A DNA stretch of 40,869 bases from Diphasiastrum complanatum (GCA_029204225.1 MU835224.1:1-40869); one strand, 5' to 3'; positions 22,043 to 33,539 are shown, counted from the first letter of the stretch. The notes: a model not told the origin generated them from the letters alone. Numbers and translations are program-made.

Positions 22043-22416
22043 GTAATTTGCATGCAAAAATCTGAAACAATGAACTATGAATCTGAAAATTTGCGTAGAC
22101 AAAAAGCCATGAATCTGAGAAAAAGTGTTGGCAAAAATTTGAAACACTGATCTATTTGGCGCCACAAATTAGCTCTGGGTTAACCATGGTTTGACAATGC
22201 ATATACATTAATGGTACATCGATTTTCTCATTTCAACCATCTGTCATATTCATTTTCAATATTTTTGGGTGCTCTCTTCGGACAGTAATGAGTTGGAAGG
22301 GCAGGCCTCATCAACCAATAGCATTTTCACATGTTGCCCGACGAAACAGCAATATATTTTAAAAGTTTTTATTTTATTTATATTTGGAAAATTCTATGTT
22401 ACGTAGAACTCCGAAG
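22043..22416 (-). promoter_or_regulatory. Upstream region of the unrecognised minus-strand gene
   Basis: The leader has repeated TTTTCAGATTCATAG-like segments. TTTGGCGC at 22155-22162 matches the E2F consensus TTTSSCGC and lies about 115 bases before the ATG. No clear TATA box. The rest up to the copia end shows nothing recognisable. Confidence 0.35.
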
Positions 22417-22479
22417 CTAAGGTTTCAATTGGTCCACATGGCAACGAAAATAAGAAAAAAAATAAAAAAAAAACATCTT

Positions 22480-23434
22480 TTTCAAAGGCCCTCGTCGGGC
22501 TCTAAGTTTCTCTAATGGGTCCATGGTAGCTCGAATATACATCATGACTCGAACAAGAGCCTTCCAATAGGTAATGCCAAGATTAGCCATGTATTGGCTG
22601 AGTGAGCTAACAACAAAAGAGATATCTGGTCTTTTACAGACCATTGTGTACATGAGAGGTCCTAGTATCGATCGATACGGATACTCTCTCATTTGCTCCT
22701 CTTCTTGCTTGGTCTGGGGACATTGGTCCTTTGACAAATGCAGGCCTGGATCCATTGGTAAGTGAGCTAATGTACAATTCATCAAATTGTATCTGTTAAT
22801 AACATTATGAAGATACCTTTGTTGAGTGATGTAAATCAGTCGATTTGCTCTGTCTCTGTGGATTTCAATTCCCAAACAGAAGTGAGCTTCGTCCAAATCA
22901 GTCATGTCGAATTCTGAGAACAGCATCTATTTCAAATCCTTAACCATATTGGTATCATTGCTGAAGAGCAACGTATCATCCACATACAAGGTGATGATAA
23001 TGAAGGATTGTTGCACTAACTTCGAATAAATGTTGCAATCAATAGTGCTTGGTTTGAATCCTTGTTCAATGAGGAATGTGTTGATCCTCTGAAACCTAGC
23101 CCCAGCAGACTGTTTCAAGCCGTACAGTGCTTTGTGGAGTTTACAGACATGATTATTCATGTCTTTCAAAACATATCCTTCGGGCTGGATCATGTAGATA
23201 TCTTCTTGTATAACTCCATTCAGATAGGCTGTTTGTACATCAAGTTGATGTACTTCGAGGTCGGCAGCTGCAGCATAAGACAAGAGCATTCGGATCGACG
23301 AATGTTTGACGATTGGACTAAAAGTCTCACTATAGTCGTTTGCAATCAATGATATTGCAGCCAATAGGAGCTTCGACTAATGACCATGTCTGATTCTTGA
23401 TCAAAGAGGAATACTCTCGGTCCATGGCTTCTCT
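22480..23434 (-). pseudogene. Element D reverse transcriptase and start of RNase H
   Basis: From 23364 down: SSIRMLLSYAAAADLEVHQ, LDVQTAYLNGVIQEDIYM, KLHKALYGLKQSAGARF and the catalytic YVDD at 22986-22975 (ITLYVDDTLLFSN). A frame change near 22926 leads into FDMTDLDEAHFCLGIEIH, YRSILGPLMYTMVCKRPD and SSLSQYMANLG. Copia similarity ends near 22490. It copies element RNA into DNA; this copy is broken by frameshifts and truncation. Confidence 0.9.
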
Positions 23435-23779
23435 CTAGAGATCAGAGTCTGGTTGGCTAAGTGCCTCTTCGACTATTGTCAGTTCCAGCATTAAGAGATA
23501 GGCAGACTCAGGAGTATACCTTGTGGGCTGTGTGCGCACTCGGCTTGATCTTCTGGGAGAATTCGATCGATGAACCGCTCCTGGGACTTGTTGCTGGGTA
23601 GCAGCAACATCTTCGTCTGATTTGCTGTCTCGAAGTGGGTCGACAATACATACATCTAAGCCAGACGCTCGGACTGTCGTGTCAACGGCAGGTGATGAAG
23701 GTTCTTCCTGAGCAATATCCTTGCCTTTGAGGTCGACGAACTGATCCTTGATAAAACATGTAAAAACATGATTTTTCAA
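23435..23779 (-). pseudogene. Element D linker between integrase and reverse transcriptase
   Basis: Acidic, low-complexity linker (DLKGKDIAQEEPSSPAVD, PRRSSRVRTQPTRYTPES) of the kind that joins integrase and reverse transcriptase in copia polyproteins. RRSSR.R..P.RY is a recurrent motif there. Confidence 0.75.
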
Positions 23780-24573
23780 ATTTTGAGCAACAAGCTCAGT
23801 CTTGCTCTTACTAAATCTAAGAGGATACTTTTAAGAACGTACAGCTTGTAAGTGTTATCAAACAAAGTATATCCGATCAGGATGGTCTTGAGACCTTGGA
23901 AGTCCAATTTCTTCCTTGTGTCCTTTGGGATCTGCGCATAGACAATGCACCCAAACACTCTTAGGTTCTTCAAAGAATGCTTAGAGCCTACCCACACCTC
24001 GTGGGGTGTCTTGTCTAAGAGGGCCTTGGTCGAACATCTGTTCTGGACGTAAGCTGCAGTGGAGATAGCTTCAACCCAGAATCTCTTGGGCAATGATGCA
24101 TGCGATAGCATACATTTATCAGCCAAGCCATTAGATTGAGGACTGTAATGAGTGATGAATTGCTGCTCAATGCCTTGGCTTTGGCAGTATTCCTTAAATT
24201 CGACAGAAATATATTCTCCATCGTTGTCTGACCTTAGGGCTTTGATCGTCCTTCCAGTCTCCTTTTCTGCACACTCCTTGAAGATTCTGAAGCAGTTGAA
24301 GGCTTCTAATTTCTTCTTTATGAAGTACACCATAGTCCTTATGGAAAATTTGTCAATAAAGGTTATAAAATACTTGGCGTCCTTCAGCGAAGGATTTTTC
24401 ATCGGGCCACAAATATCTGAATGTACAACATCTAGCAATCCTCTAGCAACATGTTGATGGCTTGACTTAAATGGTTTCCTAGTCTGTTTACCAACTAGAC
24501 AGTCTTGACAGACAGGTAACTCGACCTTTTTGCGAGGATAGTCGAGATCAAGAACAATAGATTGTCTAGACAT
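23776..24573 (-). pseudogene. Element D integrase
   Basis: Zinc-binding C..C (CQDCLVGKQTRKPFKSS), first Asp in VVHSDICGPM, second in ALRSDNDGEYIS, third region SPQSNGLADKCM, where the usual AERKNR has lost its catalytic Glu (Asp instead) and several residues. The C-terminal part has FWVEAISTAAYVQNRC and LRVFGCIVYAQIPKDTRKK. One continuous frame of 265 residues, but catalytically impaired by the third-site change. Confidence 0.9.
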
Positions 24574-25021
24574 TCATTGTACAACAACATGATTTAAATG
24601 ACCAAGACTATAATGCCAAAGTAAACCTTTATTTGAATGAATTGAAGTACTGAGAGCTTGACTAGAGGCAGAAAAGCAATGACTCAACTTATACAAGTAT
24701 CCATGTCTCTTTTCGAGTGCTAGGATCTTGTCTGTCCTATCAACTTCTTTACACTGATCACATTCAAACTCTACTCTATGTTCTAGATCTGTGATTCTGC
24801 TTATAGAGAGCAGATTCGTGGATAACTTTGGTACATACAAGACTTTAGAGAGTAGCTTAGACTGATCATTTGCAAAGCATAATCTTACAATGCCTTCACC
24901 TTTAATAGCTTGTGTGCTATTGTCGCCAAGGTGAATGAATTTTTGAGTACTGTAAAGTGTATAGGACTCGAAACAGCCAATGAGGCTAGTCATGTGCTGA
25001 GTGGCTCCGGAATCTAGGAAT
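24574..25021 (-). pseudogene. Element D aspartic protease and gag-pre-integrase
   Basis: FLDSGATQHMTSLIGCFES carries the DSG active site near 25005-24990. It continues with FIHLGDNSTQAIKGEGIV, VLYVPKLSTNLLSISRI and a gag-pre-integrase end (WHYSLGHLNH). A stop lies just before FLDSG near 25020. Confidence 0.87.
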
Positions 25022-25928
25022 CAAGAACTGTCGCCAGATGCTCCTTGATGATTGGTCATGAAGGCATCATGATCTGTTTCTTGAATAGGTTGTGGAGCTT
25101 CTGCAGCTGCATTTGTCACTTGATTCGACTGCCCTTTGTTGTTGTTCTTCACTTGAAGTATTTGGCAGTCTTGTATTTCGTGGTTGTTTCGTTTGCAGTA
25201 TCTGTAGAACAGCTTCTTCTTTGTCTACAGATTCGACTGTTCCTTGTGCTGAGCTGGTTTCTAGTCTGGCTTTGATTGCTTTGGGTTTTTCTTCTTCTTC
25301 TGCTTTGTTGTGCTCTTGTTGGTGTACAAGGCATGAGAATCAGCTGAGGAACTCGAGGCTTCGCTCCTTCGCGTGTCTTCTTGCAACAAAATAGTAATGA
25401 CTCTCGAAAGAGTCAATTCTGGATGAGTCGTGATGATCATCACCCAACTGACGTAAGAACTTGGCAAGCTTGTAAGCAGTTGCATCATTGCGTCTTGATC
25501 ATCTATGATAGATCCGACAGCAGCCATTTGTCTTAGCAGGTTCTTGAACTGATTAATGTGATTGTGCAGAGAATCAGCATTCGTCATCTTGAGGGAGTAG
25601 AATTTCTTCCGGAGATGTAGCTTGGAAGCTATATCTCACGGTGTAGTGTGCTCAAGATGTCTCAGACTTCTTTCGATGTCTGAGCCTCGGATACATGGCC
25701 GATCTGGGTATTCGTGATGTTGAGGATGCTCAGCGCGAAAGCTTTTCCATCCTTCAGCTTCCATCTGGCAATTGTCATGTCGTTCGCTTCGGGTTTCCCT
25801 TCAACACTTGTAACAACGTCGTACAATTCTTTTGCCATTAGTACAATTTTCATCTTAAATTTTCATAGATGGTAATTGGCTCCATCAAGCTTGTCCATGA
25901 TAGGAGTGGCTTTACCTTGGGAATCCAT
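24996..25928 (-). pseudogene. Element D gag
   Basis: ATG at 25928-25926. It opens with MDSQGKATPIMDKLDGANYH; the conserved Trp that normally follows is a TGA stop (25865-25863). Then MKIVLMAKELYDVVTSVEG, a frameshift near 25660, DSLHNHINQFKNLLRQMAA, MMQLLTSLPSSYVSW and a knuckle region FYRYCKRNNHEIQDC with its first Cys changed to Tyr. Confidence 0.87.
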
Positions 25929-26067
25929 TTGGAAGAGTTAGTCTGAGTGATAGGAGAAACTATCAGTGACTTAAGTATGAAAAACTGATATTGAAAAATA
26001 CAGAACAAGAAAACAATTACTCTAGTAGAGTCTTGTACTGTGGAAGCTTAACAAGTTATGAAAATCT

Positions 26068-26079
26068 GCTCTGATACGA
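26068..26079 (-). other. Primer-binding site of element D
   Basis: The minus strand reads TCGTATCAGAGC, matching the initiator-Met tRNA site TGGTATCAGAGC at 11 of 12 positions, directly after the LTR end ...CCAACA. Confidence 0.8.
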
Positions 26080-27146
26080 TGTTGGAGAGAGGGAGATAAA
26101 CGAGTTGAGAAAATGTGTCGTATGTTAGAAACGAAAAATAAGCTCAAAGAGATAAGACGAACACGAACGAGAAATGAACTCGAACAGAAAATGTTCGTGC
26201 GCAGCGGAATGAGCTATACGACTCTCTCCATAAGCATGACTACGCCTATCAGAACAAACAAAATGGTAGTGATGAAAATCATAGTCGTTCTTGATTACAA
26301 AGCCAAACTTTAATAAATGAATGAAGCTCCAGAAGAATGGTTTGTCGCGAATAGTAAGACAAACTATACGTCGCGAATGATTCGCAAAGAGCTAGACGGT
26401 ACTCGACTGATAATTAGTCGCGAATGATTCGTGAAAGACAAGACTGAATGTTAGTCATCTATTACTAGAAAGAACAACTATAAAGATCAGATAGCATGAA
26501 TGATAAGCATAGCAATATTAACATAGATTTGAACGCAGAACAAAGAACTGTATCAGATTAAGTATATCATGTATACATGTCAATAATGCGATAGAGCACA
26601 AGACAAAAGCGGACAAAACTGCGTGTCCTACGAAGCTTATACAATCTGTAAGGGAATAAAACCTTATTGTTGACAATCAAGAATCAATGCGCAAGGCATC
26701 TACTTCGTCAATTCATCAACTCATCAACTCATTCACTCATTAACCTGAATACTCAAATGGCATCCAGTATATATATACATTATATTACAAGTGTGCAGAT
26801 GTGGAAAGTACAGAGTGGATGTGCTGTCTATAAGAGATCGTGGGTGGCTACAGTCGTTGTCCAATCTATTAGTGCAGCTGCATGGGGTGAGCGTGAAAAA
26901 GGTGCGACGTCAGTCAGTGCTGAAGTGATCGTTGGTGATGACAATGCAAAAAGTGCATCACTCTTACGAGTAGCCTTAGGATTAGATTTACAGGGTGCCT
27001 TTGCTTTTAGGGCACCTTTGGCATTCTGTAAGATAGTGTCCCCTTTTCGCCTGTCACCATAACGTGTGTAAAAACACAGTGTCGCGATTCTTTCGCCTTT
27101 TCTTCATCTGTGCAAATTTGCGTGTAAATATGCGGACTGCGCGACA
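26080..27146 (-). repeat. 5' LTR of element D
   Basis: Its 3' limit (plus-strand TGTTGG at 26080) is fixed by the adjacent primer-binding site. The outer limit near 27146 is estimated from ACAACG, a decayed partner of TGTTGG, and from the start of the next copia fragment. About 1.07 kb. It contains a TATATATATA run near 26769 that could be the promoter on the minus strand. It includes repeated TCGCGAATGATTCG-type motifs at 26345-26430. Confidence 0.6.
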
Positions 27147-27159
27147 ACGTTAGTAAATA

Positions 27160-28862
27160 TGCAGCATGAATGGAGGCAGATTAAAATGGGATTTAAGGTG
27201 AGTAGATGGAATAAATCCAACATTTTCAAGTTGGATGCTAATGTTGCAAATGAAAGTGTAAACTTGGCTAGGGAGGAGCTATCTCAAGTGGAGCTTTGGC
27301 ATAAGAGATTAGGCCATCCTAATCTTCAATCTATGGAGTTAATGGCAAGCAAGGAACTAGCTCTCGGCCTACCAAGAGCTTTCAAGAAGTGTGGAAAGAT
27401 GTGTGAGGCATGTGGCCTTGCAAAGTCACACAAATCTTCTTACAAGAGATCTTCATCAAGATCTACCTCTCCCTTGGATCTCGTACATTCTGATGTACAT
27501 AGTTTTTCACATGCAAGTAATGGAGGTGCCTTGATGTATGTAACTTTTATAGATGATTGTACTAGATTCACATGGATTGAGTTACTATCAAAGAAAAGTC
27601 TTGTTTATGAAACTTTCATTAAGTTCAAGTCTCTAGTAGAGAAGCAACTTAGTACTTCCATCAAAGCACTAAGATGTGATAATGGAGGAGAGTACACCTC
27701 CAATAAACTGAAATACTTTTGTGAGATCAATGGCATTAAATTGCAATACACTTGGTCCTACACCCCCCAACAAAATGGGGTGGCCGAGAGGAAAAATAGG
27801 AGTCTATGTGAGTGTGCAAAGTCTTTAAGACTTGATGCATCACTTCCCATCTCATTTTGGGGAGAAGCTATAACATGTGCTAATTACTTGTGTAATAGAC
27901 TTCCTAGTAGTACTATAGATGGGATCTCACCTTATCAAGCTTTGTTTGGTAAGAAACCCAATGTAAAAGATTTTAAGATCTTTGGATGTATTTGTTATGT
28001 CCACATCCCTTTGGAGACAAAAAGGAAGGAAGATGCTACCTCCTCCAAAGGGATTTTTGTTGGCTATGGAGAAAATAGCAAGGGCTATAGGATATATGAC
28101 CCTATATCCAAGAAAGTAAAGGTAAGCAAGGATGTACTTTTTGATGAGTCACAATTTGCTAAGAGCTTGTCTAATGGATCTAACCCATTATGCATTGAAG
28201 ATTTTGACAAATGCAGGGAGGATCTTGACAAACCCGAGGATGGAGACAAGGATCCGAGTCAAAGGGGGCTGAGAAGGTCATCAAGAAGCAAGGACGAGCC
28301 CTCAAGGCTCACCTATGTGGACAAGGGAAAGCAAAAGGAAGACTCTACATCTTCTACCTCTTACACTTTCTTAGCTACATTGCTTGAAGAACCATCATCT
28401 TTTGAAGAAGCATATAGGTCTAATGTTTGGAGAGATGCAATGCAAGTAGAGTATGATGCATTAGAAGAAAATCATACTTGGAATCTTGTAAATCTTCCAA
28501 GAGGGAAGAAACCACTTGCATGTAAGTGGATTTATAATATAAAGTACAATCAAGATGGATCTATTAGTAAGTACAAAGCTAGGCTTGTTTCTAAGGGATT
28601 TCTTCAAATAAAAGGACTAGATTATGAAGAAACATTTGCACTTGTAGCTAAGCTTGTAACTATTAGATTAATCATTTGCATTGCTACTTTGTTCAAGTGG
28701 GATCTCTACCAAATGGATGTGACAAATGCCTTCTTGAATGGCTTCTTAGAAGAGGAAATCTACATGATGCAACCCGAGGGCTTCATCAAGGTTGGTGAGG
28801 AGCAAAAAGTGTGCTACTTAAGGAAGAGCATATATGGCTTGAAGCAAGAACCTAGAGCTTGA
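27160..28862 (+). pseudogene. Copia element E integrase and reverse transcriptase
   Basis: Long open frame lacking gag and protease. It opens in gag-pre-integrase (IFKLDANVANESVNLA, ELWHKRLGHPNLQSMEL), then integrase with CEACGLAKSHKS, HSDVHSFS, LRCDNGGEYTS and PQQNGVAERKNRS, so D-D-E is intact. A linker RRSSRSKDEPSRLTYVD follows, then reverse transcriptase (LACKWIYNIKYNQDGSISK, YQMDVTNAFLNGFLEEEIYM, SIYGLKQEPRA). The frame ends at 28860-28862, where the conserved Trp after PRA is TGA and the next Tyr is TAG. It has similarity to element B at the protease end and is truncated at its 5' side next to the LTR of element D. Confidence 0.92.
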
Positions 28863-29455
28863 TAGTCTAGGTTGCATGATTTTCTCTATTCCCTTGGCTT
28901 TGTACTCAATGCTTATGAACCTTCTTTATATTTCAAATGTAATGAAGGAAAGATCATCATTTTGGTGCTTTATGTTGATGACATCATTATGATAGGAAAT
29001 GATGATGAAGGCATAAGCAAAGTGAAAGTTGATTTATCTAGTGAGTTCAAGATGGTAGATCTAGGCTTCCTAAAGTTTATACTTTGGATAGAATTGTCTA
29101 GAAGTAGCAATTGTACTTTCATAAGTCAATCTAAGTATGCTACTTCCATTCTTGAAAGATTTGGTATGAAAGATTGTAAGGGGATTGACACCCCTATGGA
29201 GCATATTGTGAAAGCAACTAATGAAGGTGATGAAGCATCCTTTGAGGACATCACCCTCTTTAGAAGCTTATAGGCTCTCTAATCTATTTAACAAAATGGA
29301 TAGGAAGTCCAATAGTACATTTGCAACATTTCTTTGTGGAGGAGTAATATCTTGGCTTTCCAAAAAGCAAGATACTATCTCACTATCTTCTTGTGAAGCC
29401 GAGTACAAGGCATTGACTTCAACAACCAAAGAGCTCCTATGCCTAAGCAGTAGCT
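28863..29455 (+). pseudogene. Copia element E, end of reverse transcriptase and RNase H
   Basis: Continues in the same frame after the double stop: LHDFLYSLGFVLNAYEPSLY, YVDD at 28971-28982, FKMVDLGFLKFILWIELS, then EDITLFRSL. A deletion removes the middle of RNase H; a second frame resumes with MDRKSNSTFATFLCGG, ISWLSKKQDTISLSSCEAEY and KELLCL, where it is cut. No 3' LTR is recognised. Confidence 0.88.
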
Positions 29456-29847
29456 AGATTGAATCTAGATCAATACTATGCTTCAAAAAGCACAAAAAAT
29501 GAACTAGACTTGTGATTTTGGGACCAACAAACACAAAGTAACTTGAAATGAAAGTTGTTGTACGGTTTCACACATGTAAAAAGTACATACACAGCCTACA
29601 AGTCGGTTTGATCCAAATGAATACGAGCTATCACTCTAGATGAACTCGCCCTCACTAGAATTGGCCAAAAAACAAATTTTGCCAATGATCTTTACAAGTT
29701 TTATATTGATTTGGCATGCAGTCTGCTGCTTTTCTGCCTGGAGTTGGGCGTCATGGTGTTTCTGTGCCTGTTGCAATGTTGAGGCCATCTGTTGGTAAGA
29801 TTGGATGCTAGAACACATTGCATCCACCTTGTGAAATTTTTAGCACA
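29456..29847. other. Interval between copia elements E and C
   Basis: No clear gene. On the minus strand 29827-29636 encodes a Gln-rich helical stretch (SYQQMASTLQQAQKHHDAQL) that reads like protein but is short and unrecognised; it lies just outside the LTR at 29848 and could be target sequence. Confidence 0.35.
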
Positions 29848-30568
29848 TGTGAACTTCACCACACACCCTACAGGATCTTACTGAGGTGTTGTGATTGGAC
29901 AAGATTGACCAAAGAACAATATGCTTGAAAAATCTAAGGCAAGAGCACAATGGCATACATCTGATGATCAAATCTAACTCTTCACTATGAGAAATGAATG
30001 TCAGAAATAATTCTAAGTGTTCAATATGGGCTAAAAGGCTGCTCTCAAGTAGAGAGAGAAAATCAGACATAAAAAACTCAGGTAGAGAGAGAGAGAGAGA
30101 GAATGAGTCCAAAACACCAAAATCTCAATATTCACAATGTGACAAAACATGCCTAGCTTTCCCTACATGAGAGAGACTCGAATTCCTACAGTGGAGTTGC
30201 ATGGAAAGTCCACTTAACTGAACTAATTCACCTACCAGAGATCCACATGTGTAACTGCATGCATGGATGTTGCATGTACTGCATGTCAACCTATAAAATT
30301 GCCTAGACATGTGTAGATCACAGAAACTACTTTGCATGTTGCATGCACTGATTGCATGTGGCTTGCATGCATACAGTAAAACTTTGCATGCTATCTAAAC
30401 ATTTGCATGTCATCATAATTGAACCTATCTAACTCAAATCCGAGCTACACTAGAAGGATATGTGCTCAATTCACACTCCTTTTATGTACAACATGAATTT
30501 TAGTGGAAATCGCCATGGACATGACCCCAAACTCGAGATAGGAAGATAATATTTTAATAATCTTCACA
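29848..30568 (-). repeat. 3' LTR of copia element C
   Basis: On the minus strand it starts TGTGAA right after a polypurine tract and ends TTCACA at 29848, giving perfect 6-base terminal inverted repeats with TG...CA ends; length 721. It holds many TGCATGCA-type repeats (30240-30420) and a CT-rich tract near 30080. No second copy is seen, so the 5' LTR is missing. Confidence 0.72.
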
Positions 30569-30579
30569 ATCCTCCTTAA
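30569..30579 (-). other. Polypurine tract of element C
   Basis: The minus strand reads AAAGGAGGAT-like sequence directly before the TGTGAA start of the LTR, the primer site for second-strand synthesis in LTR elements. Confidence 0.6.
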
Positions 30580-30582
30580 AAA

Positions 30583-31666
30583 CTATGTTCCTATCAACAT
30601 AGACTTCAAAATTAGGCCAAGGTTAGACCTCATCTTCATAAATACATTCTTGAGTAGCGGCTTGGTGAGAAGATCTGCAACACAATCTGAAGATGAAACA
30701 TGCTCCAATGAGATCTCTCTCCCAATGACTTTTTCTCTTACAAAATGATGAGCCACTTCAATATGCTTGCTCCTTGCATGAAAGACTAGATTATTTGCAA
30801 GAGCCTGAGTAGAAATGTTATCATTCTTGATAATTGGTAAATTTTCATCTGCATAACACTTTAGCTCCAAAAGTAGCCTTTTGATCCATAAAACCTCCTT
30901 TGTTGTCGTTGTAAGAGATTTGTATTCAGCTTCAAAAGATGATAAGGAAATAGTTGCCTTTTGATAGCCAAGAAATCAAATTTCCTTCAAGAAATATAGT
31001 GTAAGCACTTGTGGATTTCCTATCCAACCTGTCTCCTGCAAAATTTGAATCTGAAAAAGCAATCAAAGTCAGATCTTCTCCTTCATGGAATAGTCCATAA
31101 TCCAAGGTAGAAGATATATACCTCAAGCCTCTTTTAGCCAACTTCCAATGATATAACTTTGGATCCTGTATGTGTTGACTTAGCTTATGAACACAAAAGC
31201 TTAGATCAGGCCTAGTCATTGTTAACCAAATAAGTGAGCCAATAAGACTCCTATAAAGAGTGATGTCCTCAAAGGATTTTTCATCATCTTTAATAGGAAC
31301 TTTTACAGTGTGCTCCACAAGTGTATTTATGCCTTTACAGTTCTCCATATGGAATTTCCTGAGCATGGAAAGTGCATATCCTTTTTGGCTTATAAATGCA
31401 CGACCTTTCCAAAAATCTATTTCAAGGCCTAGAATATAGTGAAGAACTCCTAAGTCCTGCATTTTAAACTCAGTACCAAGTGCATGCTTAGTTTCTTCAA
31501 CTAACTTCTCATTGTTTCCAGAAAGAATGATATCATCTACATAGATGATAAGAATAATTACAAAGTTATCTACAAACTTATAATACAGAGAAGGGTCATA
31601 TTCACTTAGACAAAATCCGAGTGATATGAGATAGGAATTGAGCCTTGCATACCAAGACCTTGGTGC
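30583..31666 (-). pseudogene. Element C reverse transcriptase end and RNase H
   Basis: Read downward: YVDD at 31543-31532, LGVLHYILGLEIDFWKGRAF, EDITLYRSLIGSLIWLTMT, RPDLSFCVHKLSQHIQDPK, FSDSNFAGDRLDRKSTSAY, ISWLSKGN, then after a frame change near 30930-30870 the RNase H end (LVFHARSKHIEVAHHFV, ISLEHVSSSDCVADLLTK). It is complete up to the polypurine tract but interrupted by frame breaks near 31660, 31463 and 30930. Confidence 0.9.
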
Positions 31667-32638
31667 CTATTTCAGTCCATACAGACTTTTGAACAAAAGA
31701 CAAACTTTTGATTCATCACCTTCCTTCACAAAACCTGGAGGCTGCTCCATATAAATCTCCTCCTCAAGGTAACCATTGAGAAATGCATTAGAAACATCAA
31801 GCTGGAACATACTCCATTTGTGAAAACATGCAAGAGAGATGAGTATTCGAATTGTTACCATCTTTGCAGCTGGTGCAAAGGTATCTTCATAGTCAAGACC
31901 TTTAATCTGTGAGTAGCCTTTGGCACAAAGTCTTGTTTTATACTTATTGATAGATCCATCATGATTATACTTGATTCTGAATAGCCACTTACATCCAATC
32001 ACATACATATTGCTTGGCGGCTCCACAAGCTCCCATGTGTTATTTGACATCAAGGCTTCAAATTCTTGGGTCATTGGTTCAACCCACTCCTTGGATTGAA
32101 AAGCTTCTTGGACATCCTTAGGCTCTTCATCTGATATAAAAAGTGTGTGATAGGAAGTTTCACCTTCCAATTGCCTTCCTTCTTCATCATATGTGAGCCT
32201 CCTTGGCTCAGATCTTGCTCGTGTAGATCTTCTTGGTGTGGTAGTTTGAATTTGCTCCTCCTCAAGCCTCGGGCTCACCTCTTCTTGAAGAACATCAAGA
32301 TTGATGATTGATCTTGCATGAGTCTCTTTGATCTGTGCATCATCCAAGTTAAATTTCTGATCTTCATGGAAGATCACATCTCTACTAACAACACTTTTGT
32401 CAGTAAAGGACAAATAAATCTTGTATGTTTTTTTAGTGGATGCATATCCTACAAAAATTTCTTTTACTGCACTAAGATCTTCCTTCTTCCTAGTTTCTAG
32501 AGGCACATGCACAAAGCATACACAGCCAAAAATCCTAAGATGATCTACCTTAGGCTTTTTCTTATACAACATCTCAAATGGTGTCTTTCCTCCTATTGCA
32601 AGATTTGGAAGCATGCACATGCAACTGCCTCTCCCCAA
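31667..32638 (-). pseudogene. Element C integrase C-terminus and reverse transcriptase
   Basis: LAIGGKTPFEMLYKKKPKVD, LRIFGCVCFVHVPLETRKK, linker PRRSTRARSEPRRLTYDEE, then reverse transcriptase (GCKWLFRIKYNHDGSINKYK, FQLDVSNAFLNGYLEEEIYM, SLYGLK). One frame of 323 residues; the next residues after SLYGLK lie in another frame. Confidence 0.92.
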
Positions 32639-32660
32639 AATTCTTTAGACAGAGAAGCTT

Positions 32661-33539
32661 CTAGCCTAATGCTTTTGCACATTCACACAAAGTTCTATTC
32701 TTTCTCTCAGCAACTCCATTTTGCTGAGGAGTATATGAACAAGAAAACTCTCTTTGAATACCCTCTCTCTCACAAAAGTCTTTAAACTTATTGGAAGTGT
32801 ATTCTCCTCCACTATCACTTCTCAAAGCTTTCAACTTGAAAGGAAACTGCTTTTCTACATAAGCTTTGAAAGTAAAAAAAACATCATAGACCATGGCTTT
32901 TGAAGACAACATATAGATCCAAAAATATCTTGTATAATCATCTACAAAAGAGACAAAGCAGTTGGCTCTTCCTTTGCTCTTAGTTGATGAGAAATGAACA
33001 TCAGAGTGCACAAGTTCAAATGGTTGCTTTGTCTTGATACTTGATCTAGGAAAAGACCTGTGTGATTTTGCCAAAACACAAGCTTCACAAGGTTGAAGCT
33101 CCTTTGACAGTGTCTTTGGTAGTCCAACAACTTTTCCTTCCTTGACCATAGATTGCATGGCTTTGAAATTGGGATGTCCCAATCTCTTATGCCACAGATC
33201 CTCCTGAAGAACCTTGGTCTCATAAGCGATATCTAAAATGTTAGCACTCTCCCTAGAATCTAGTTTGTACAACTTACCAATTCTAGATCCTCTAGCAATA
33301 ACTTCATTTTCTCTTGAGATTATACACTTGTCAACTTGAAACTTGACATTCAATCCACTATCAAACAACTGTCCTACACTAATGAGATTTTTAGTCAATC
33401 TAGGTACATATAGTACATCATAAAAGCAAAAAGATTTTGATGATGATGCATGCAATGGAATGCTACCTATTCCTTCAATCCTACACTCTACTTTCAAAAG
33501 GATGACAATACCAAGTGACAATTGACGTTGCACTTGCAT
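32661..33539 (-). pseudogene. Element C protease end and integrase
   Basis: Starts within the protease (VECRIEGIGSIPLHAS, LYVPRLTKNLISVGQLFD), the DSG part being lost, then DLWHKRLGHPNFKAMQSM, CEACVLAKSHRS, HSDVHFSSTKSKG, ALRSDSGGEYTS and PQQNGVAERKNRT, so the integrase D-D-E is present. Similarity ends at 33539, truncating gag and the 5' LTR. Closest relative in the window is element A (same HSDVHFSS and SIKTTHP/SIKTKQP stretches). Confidence 0.92.

Larger units (their letters stand above)
22417..27146 (-). mobile_element. Copia element D, 5' LTR present, 3' end truncated
   Basis: Minus-strand Ty1/copia in the order 5' LTR (27146-26080), primer-binding site (26079-26068), leader, gag (from 25928), protease, integrase and reverse transcriptase. 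It ends inside the RNase H region near 22490, followed by an A/T-rich tail, so RNase H and the 3' LTR are missing. Its sequence (SPQSNGLADK, LDVQTAYLNGVIQEDIYM) is distant from the other copia elements here, so it is a separate family. Confidence 0.88.
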
